Assembly (NCBI GenBank): GCA_964293475.1
Contig: CAXYYJ010000015.1
Location: 28,380-92,379 of the forward strand
DNA length: 64,000 bases
Direction of reading: 5' to 3'
Source: UBA12170 sp964293475
GTDB taxonomy: Bacteria; Bacteroidota; Bacteroidia; Bacteroidales; UBA12170
How positions within the stretch are numbered: the stretch's first letter is position 1; every line of letters begins with the position of its first letter. Positions 59,489 to 64,000 of the stretch are shown here, one piece after another. The translations under genes and the position numbers were made by a program. The notes beneath the pieces were generated by a model. That model had not been told where the DNA came from. It saw nothing but the letters and a program-made list of their open reading frames with translations, and made no database searches.

Positions 59489-62275
59489 ATGAAGTATAGC
59501 CTGTTCATCACTAGATTATTTTCTCTGATAATATTTCTGACTGTTTTACTGACTCAGAATGTTTTAGCTCAATCTAACGATGATTGTCTGACTTGCCACG
59601 ATGACCCAACCCTAACCATGGTCAGAAATGGTAAAAAGGTTTCCATGTACGTTAAACCAAATACATTTCTCCCTTCGGTTCATAAAGATGTAGAATGTGT
59701 TGAATGTCACGAGGATGCCTACGACGAAGACTATCTTCATGCCGATAATCAAAAGAAACTGTTACCGGTGGATTGTGGCAAATGCCATAAGGAAGCCAAC
59801 ATGGAATTTTTTGCCGGGATTCATGGTCAGGCCTTAAGTCTTAACGAACCATATGCCCCATCATGTAAGGAATGTCATGGCACTCATGTGATATTATCCA
59901 AAGACAATCCGGAATCGCGGACTTACAAAATGAATATCCCTTATTTGTGCGGAAATTGCCATAAAGAGGGATCCCCCGTTTCGCGCATTTATAATATCTC
60001 CGAGCACAATATCATTGAGAATTACAGTCAGGGTATTCATGGCAAAGGTCTTTTTCAGAGCGGATTGCTGGTAACTGCAACCTGCAACGATTGCCACGGC
60101 AACCACTTAGTTCTGCCACATGAAAGCCCCAACTCGTCGGTCAATCCGAAAAAGATTGCCCAGACCTGTATGAAATGCCATGTTAGTATTGAGAAAACAC
60201 ATAAAAAGGTAATAAAGAGCGAATTGTGGGAAAAATCACCTGGCATGATTCCTTCATGTTCCGATTGTCACCCGCCTCACAAGGTTCAAATACAAGAGAT
60301 TACAGATTTAGTTCCGAATCAATCCTGTTTGAAATGTCACAACCCAAACGGAAAGGATATAATAAAGGCCAATGGAGATACTATTCACAACAATTTGGCG
60401 CATCTTTCCGGATCTGTTCACTCAAAAATAGAATGTGTGAAATGCCATACCGGCGTAGACCCAAAGAAAAACAGACCTTGCGAAACCGTAGAAGTGGTAG
60501 ATTGTTCAAACTGCCATATTGAAGTTTCCAACCAATACTATGGAAGCGGGCACGGACAAGAACACAGAAAAAACAATAAAAAAGCTCCTTATTGTACAGA
60601 TTGCCATGGCGATCATGACACAAAATCAAGATTTGATGATACTTCGCCAACTTATCGGGGGTCAATTCCAAAACTTTGTGGCAGCTGTCATAATGCCGAC
60701 GGGAAAGCCAATCAAATGGGTCATCTGAAAGAAGTAGATGCTTATTATGATTACTCGAACAGCATTCATGGAAAAGGGCTCAGCGACAAAGGATTGCTGG
60801 TAAGTGCCGTTTGTACCGATTGCCACACCACGCATTTTGAATTGAAAGAAAGTGATACTTTATCATCAGTTCATCCACAGAATGTTCCCGGCACATGCGC
60901 AAAATGCCACAAAAGCATTTATGAAGATTATTTGTCAAGCGATCACTCTATTTTAAAAAATAGTGATGATAAAAAATATCCCACCTGCTCCACCTGCCAC
61001 TCCGCACATAGAATAAGTGAGATAGATAAGGACAAGTTCATGGTAGAGATTACCAACCAATGTGGTCAGTGTCATGAGCGACTCTCCGAAACCTACAAGG
61101 AAACCTACCACGGCAAGGCCTATATGCTTGGAGATATGGATGCTGCGAAATGTTCTGACTGTCACGGTGCTCATAAAATACTCAATGTAAAAAATCCCAA
61201 TTCTATGGTTGGGTATAACAATATTGTTAACACTTGTAAAAAATGTCATAGCAATGCAACCTTAGAGTTTACTGGCTATTTAACACATGCCACACACAAT
61301 GATAATCCCATATTATTTTGGGCTTTCTGGGGGATGACAAGTTTGCTGGTGTTGGTTTTTGGGTTCTTTGGTCTTCACACCATTTTGTGGTTACCAAGAT
61401 CGTTAAAACAACGAAAAATAAACAAGCATGAAATTCCAGTGGGTAAAGTGAAATACTTCCGAAGGTTTACTATCCGTCAACGACTTACACATATTATGGT
61501 GATTGTTAGTTTTTTATTGCTTGCACTCACAGGAATGACCCTCAAATTTGCACATATGCCATGGGCATCATGGATAGCAAATATCTTAGGGGGGGTTAAA
61601 TCGGCGGGTTTAATTCATCGCTTTGCAGCCATTATGACCTTTGGTTATTTTGCTTTCCACCTCCAAAACCTGTATCGACAAAAGAAAAAGACAGGCCTTA
61701 GCTTTAAACAATTCATCTTTGGCAAAAACTCCATCATGTTTAATAAACAAGACTTAAAGGATTTAGGAGACTCCCTTAAATGGTTTTTTGGCAAAGGCCC
61801 ACGTCCTGAATACGGAAGATGGACCTACTGGGAAAAATTTGACTATATGGCTGTTTTCTGGGGTGTTGCTGTAATTGGCCTTTCAGGTTTAATTTTATGG
61901 TTTCCTGAGTTTTTTACACGATTTATTCCAGGTTGGGCAATCAATGTGGCGCAAATAATTCACAGCGATGAAGCTCTTTTGGCCACAGGATTTATCTTCA
62001 CAGTTCACTTCTTCAATACCCATTTACGCCCCGAATCGTTCCCAATGGATACCGTTATCTTCACCGGTCATGTTCCGCTGGAAGAATATAAAAAAGACAG
62101 GCCAAAAGAATATCAGGAATTGGTAGATTCAGGAAAGATAGATGATGTAGTGGTTGAGAAGGAAATGTCGAAGAGCAAAATAAAAACGGTGAAATTCTTT
62201 GGATATCTTTTCCTAACATTGGGGGTAATTATGGTCATTTTGATTGTTTATTCCCTAATATTTGGAGCCTATTAA
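59489..62275 (+). CDS. 19-heme c-type cytochrome fused to a diheme cytochrome b domain (CbcL-like)
   Basis: About 928 residues. A signal peptide (MKYSLFITRLFSLIIFLTVL) leads a periplasmic domain with nineteen CxxCH motifs (residues ~33-587), followed by a helix (~609-631) and an FdnI/HydC-like b-type domain (His at 668, 710, 724, 825 and 840) with a final helix near the C-terminus. A ~130-residue segment is duplicated inside the heme domain (~108-240 and ~350-490). The c-plus-b fusion recalls Geobacter CbcL, which carries far fewer c-hemes as I recall. It is the candidate central quinol-oxidising hub of this locus. The ATG at 59441 lies within the preceding gene, so the start at 59489 is preferred. 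Confidence 0.88.
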   Translation: MKYSLFITRLFSLIIFLTVLLTQNVLAQSNDDCLTCHDDPTLTMVRNGKKVSMYVKPNTFLPSVHKDVECVECHEDAYDEDYLHADNQKKLLPVDCGKCHKEANMEFFAGIHGQALSLNEPYAPSCKECHGTHVILSKDNPESRTYKMNIPYLCGNCHKEGSPVSRIYNISEHNIIENYSQGIHGKGLFQSGLLVTATCNDCHGNHLVLPHESPNSSVNPKKIAQTCMKCHVSIEKTHKKVIKSELWEKSPGMIPSCSDCHPPHKVQIQEITDLVPNQSCLKCHNPNGKDIIKANGDTIHNNLAHLSGSVHSKIECVKCHTGVDPKKNRPCETVEVVDCSNCHIEVSNQYYGSGHGQEHRKNNKKAPYCTDCHGDHDTKSRFDDTSPTYRGSIPKLCGSCHNADGKANQMGHLKEVDAYYDYSNSIHGKGLSDKGLLVSAVCTDCHTTHFELKESDTLSSVHPQNVPGTCAKCHKSIYEDYLSSDHSILKNSDDKKYPTCSTCHSAHRISEIDKDKFMVEITNQCGQCHERLSETYKETYHGKAYMLGDMDAAKCSDCHGAHKILNVKNPNSMVGYNNIVNTCKKCHSNATLEFTGYLTHATHNDNPILFWAFWGMTSLLVLVFGFFGLHTILWLPRSLKQRKINKHEIPVGKVKYFRRFTIRQRLTHIMVIVSFLLLALTGMTLKFAHMPWASWIANILGGVKSAGLIHRFAAIMTFGYFAFHLQNLYRQKKKTGLSFKQFIFGKNSIMFNKQDLKDLGDSLKWFFGKGPRPEYGRWTYWEKFDYMAVFWGVAVIGLSGLILWFPEFFTRFIPGWAINVAQIIHSDEALLATGFIFTVHFFNTHLRPESFPMDTVIFTGHVPLEEYKKDRPKEYQELVDSGKIDDVVVEKEMSKSKIKTVKFFGYLFLTLGVIMVILIVYSLIFGAY

Positions 62276-62334
62276 CCAGTTATAAAACTTTGAATGAATT
62301 AGATAAGAAATATATTAACCTAAATTAATTGACT

Positions 62335-62826
62335 ATGTATACAAAAAGTGTATTATTCATCTGTTTTCTCTTCTTTCTTGGGGGGAATTTAACACAAGCC
62401 CAACAATATGAGTATATTGGAGCGGCAAAATGCAAAATGTGTCACAACAAGCCTGCAACCGGAGCGCAGTACAAGCAATGGGCAGAATCCAAGCATGCTA
62501 AAGCCATGGAATCGCTGAAAGGTGACGAAAAAAATGACCCTAAATGCTTAAAATGCCATTCTACAGCTGGCGCTGTTGATGCCAGTCTTATTGCAACAAT
62601 TACAGTTGAAGAAGGCGTTTCGTGCGAATCTTGTCATGGACCAGGCAGCGGCTACAAAGCTAAAGCCATTATGGAAAGTCGTGAAAAATCCCTGGCCAAT
62701 GGATTAATTATTCCTGATGAAAAACTATGTACTACTTGTCACAACGATAAGAGTCCTCATTTCAAAGGATTTAATTACAAAGAATATTTAAAGAAAATTG
62801 AACATCCCAATCCAGCGGCAAAATAG
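62335..62826 (+). CDS. Tetraheme c-type cytochrome (c554-like)
   Basis: About 163 residues: a signal peptide, then four heme motifs, CKMCH, CLKCH, CESCH and CTTCH. The segment YIGAAKCKMCHNKPATGAQY followed by KQWAESKHAKAM is typical of cytochrome c554-like proteins. It is a soluble periplasmic carrier in known families. It is the last gene of the plus-strand cytochrome series and may link the membrane modules to the outer-membrane lipoproteins. Start ATG 62335; the in-frame TTG 62329 is less likely. A terminator follows. Confidence 0.87.
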   Translation: MYTKSVLFICFLFFLGGNLTQAQQYEYIGAAKCKMCHNKPATGAQYKQWAESKHAKAMESLKGDEKNDPKCLKCHSTAGAVDASLIATITVEEGVSCESCHGPGSGYKAKAIMESREKSLANGLIIPDEKLCTTCHNDKSPHFKGFNYKEYLKKIEHPNPAAK

Positions 62827-62848
62827 CCATTAATTGCTTGTACAAAGA

Positions 62849-62881
62849 AAAGCTGCCCTCGCTCGAAGGCGGCTTTTTTTT
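62849..62881 (+). terminator. Terminator after the cytochrome cluster
   Basis: AAAGCTGCC (62849-62857) pairs with GGCGGCTTT (62868-62876, one T-G pair), loop of 10 bases, followed by a run of T. It closes the plus-strand cluster. Confidence 0.85.
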
Positions 62882-63372
62882 ATAGGGTGCCAAAAATATT
62901 TTCAAAATCTAATCCGCAATAATTCAACTCTTTACCAAAGCAAGAAACATTTCCTATTCGACTAGTATAAGCTATCTTTAACGAACCAATCAATACTGAA
63001 TAATAATTCTACTCCCCCCTGACAACCTATATTTTAAAACTGATACTATGAGAGTTTGATTCGACAGATTCGAAAAATCATCATCACTCAAGATTATCAA
63101 TCTATACAGTAAATTTTAATATACACATCAGCCATTCGGACCATCACTCCTGATGTCTTGGGTCAATATCAGATAACAATCGATATACTTCCAGACTTAT
63201 AATAAGAATCGAAACAGGGCGCAGGATTATAACAATCATAATGAAATAATTCTATGATGCATATAAGCTAATTTATAATGTTTTGATTATTGTCCCTCCC
63301 CCATTCTAAACCCCCTTTTGAAGAAATGAATCCAACTTATAATTTTGAGATGCTTTGATATAGCCTAAAAAA
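62882..63372. other. Non-coding spacer
   Basis: AT-rich spacer of about 490 bases between the convergent cytochrome cluster and the T9SS-protein gene. I see no convincing gene, RNA or repeat in it. Confidence 0.6.
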
Positions 63373-63403
63373 AAAGAGGCCGCTACATGGAGCAGGCCTC
63401 TTT
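63373..63403 (-). terminator. Terminator of the minus-strand T9SS-protein gene
   Basis: AAAGAGGCC (63373-63381) pairs with GGCCTCTTT (63395-63403); on the minus strand the hairpin is followed by a run of T. Confidence 0.85.
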
Positions 63404-63432
63404 TAGTTGGGAGTTTGTCCCGGATTCAAAAA

Positions 63433-64000
63433 TTATTGAACAACAACCTTCTTGTAGGAAACTTTGTCGCCATGAGTAATTCTCAAGAAGTAAACACCTC
63501 TTTCGTAGTTACTTAAGTCGAACTGTTTTTCTACCTTGTCTGCTTTAATATCAAGTATTTTGTCCTCTAGTATCAATCTTCCGGCAAAGTCGATTACGGA
63601 TATTTCAACCTCGCGACTCATTCCGATTAATTCAAGACTGAATTCTCCGTTATTCGGATTTGGATATACATTGATAGACATCATATCAGGTTCTAATTCT
63701 GGTACGGCAACACAATCAAAGACTAATTCAACCGATGATTGTGTTTCGCAACCCATGTTGTTAATAACAGTTACAGTATACACTATTGTTCCTAACTCAT
63801 CAGAAGTTACAACAATCTGTGGGTCGTTTGAACCACCTGGTTGCCATTCGTAGCTAATTGCATCGGGTGCAAAAGCTTCTAAGGAAACCGGTTGATTGAT
63901 GCAATATCCAGCTTGATCCGGATCAACAGTAATGGTTATTGGTGCGCCAGCCACAAATTCGATGCTAATGGTAGCTTCGCTTTCGCAACCGTCCTGATTA
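63433..64000 (-). CDS. C-terminal end of a large T9SS-secreted protein with immunoglobulin-like repeats
   Basis: The frame is open past the right window edge, so this is only the C-terminal ~189 residues of a longer protein. Short Ig/PKD-like modules can be seen (SISYEW-like AISYEWQPGG, GTIVYTVTVINNMGCETQSS, and an upstream CESEATISIEF). They are followed by a T9SS type-A sorting domain (INVYPNPNNGEFSLELIGMS ... YFLRITHGDKVSYKKVVVQ). The protein is predicted to be exported and anchored at the cell surface, as adhesins and gliding proteins of this class are. An ATG/GTG inside the window is not a real start. Confidence 0.85.
   Translation of the reverse strand, partial: NQDGCESEATISIEFVAGAPITITVDPDQAGYCINQPVSLEAFAPDAISYEWQPGGSNDPQIVVTSDELGTIVYTVTVINNMGCETQSSVELVFDCVAVPELEPDMMSINVYPNPNNGEFSLELIGMSREVEISVIDFAGRLILEDKILDIKADKVEKQFDLSNYERGVYFLRITHGDKVSYKKVVVQ

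Noticed and set aside
53689..62826. Assimilatory or respiratory nitrite reductase (NrfA) or octaheme enzyme
   Set aside because: No CxxCK catalytic heme motif and no matching active-site segment was seen in any of the proteins.
1..64000. tRNA or rRNA genes
   Set aside because: No cloverleaf or conserved rRNA segments were recognised; a covariance-model scan would be needed to be sure.

Overview
The window looks like chromosome from an AT-rich member of the Bacteroidota, probably an anaerobe or facultative anaerobe of the Bacteroidales/Marinilabiliales type. Supporting features are C-terminal type IX secretion (T9SS) sorting domains on three proteins, a TonB-dependent receptor with a carboxypeptidase-like N-terminal domain, a lipidated TamA-like protein (TamL), DUF4837 and DUF5777 proteins, a Bacteroidota-style TonB, start codons without Shine-Dalgarno sequences, and several TAnnTTTG promoter elements. 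Taxonomy is inferred from gene content, not from a search.

Layout. 0-3.2 kb (minus strand): end of a surface-polysaccharide cluster with a FemAB/GNAT-like acyltransferase running off the left edge, two FdtA-type sugar ketoisomerases and an MBOAT O-acyltransferase. 3.2-9.0 kb: a repeat-laden island with two unrelated AAA ATPases, a complete IS3-family element (4542-6119) inserted in a dispersed repeat, and about 1.3 kb of composite repeats. 9.0-17.9 kb: NDH-2, a DUF1295 protein, an orphan histidine kinase, a Fur/PerR regulator with a PerR-like box, pgk, a MacB-type permease and an HD hydrolase, with two copies of a palindrome-rich repeat between genes. 17.9-28.5 kb (minus strand): nucleotide-sugar dehydrogenase, cysD, cysN/C, UDP-HexNAc 4-epimerase, a T9SS-exported S15/CocE hydrolase, a Ca2+/Na+ antiporter and panB. 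A GxxExxY nuclease-like gene bracketed by 38-bp inverted repeats is wedged between cysD and cysN. 29.0-39.9 kb: iorAB, then rpiB, lutB, tamL, DUF4837, TatD, gcvH and tonB. 39.9-53.5 kb: mixed housekeeping and surface genes (oxidoreductase, TonB receptor plus membrane LytTR regulator, dicarboxylate symporter, cold-shock protein, PPTase, PAP2, PepC-like peptidase, CotH-type secreted kinase) and an FNR-like regulator.

53.7-62.8 kb: seven consecutive plus-strand genes form a multiheme electron-transfer locus divergent from the FNR-like regulator. They encode a hexaheme lipoprotein with a collagen-like stalk, a monoheme lipoprotein, a DUF5777 outer-membrane barrel, a NapC/NirT-type heptaheme protein with three membrane helices (ImcH-like), a heptaheme protein plus b-type cytochrome pair (CbcBA-like), a 19-heme cytochrome fused to a cytochrome b module (CbcL-like), and a tetraheme c554-like protein. 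I count 44 covalent heme motifs. By architecture the locus combines three kinds of inner-membrane quinol-oxidising module with candidate outer-membrane parts, so it is the best candidate for an undescribed trans-envelope electron conduit, probably controlled by the adjacent Fe-S FNR homologue through a near-consensus FNR box.

The second candidate system is the GxxExxY inverted-repeat cassette. Its ends belong to the same sequence family as the ORF-less repeats that fill 6.1-6.5 and 8.1-9.0 kb, which suggests a small mobile element family with non-autonomous copies. No rRNA, tRNA, CRISPR array or prophage was recognised.
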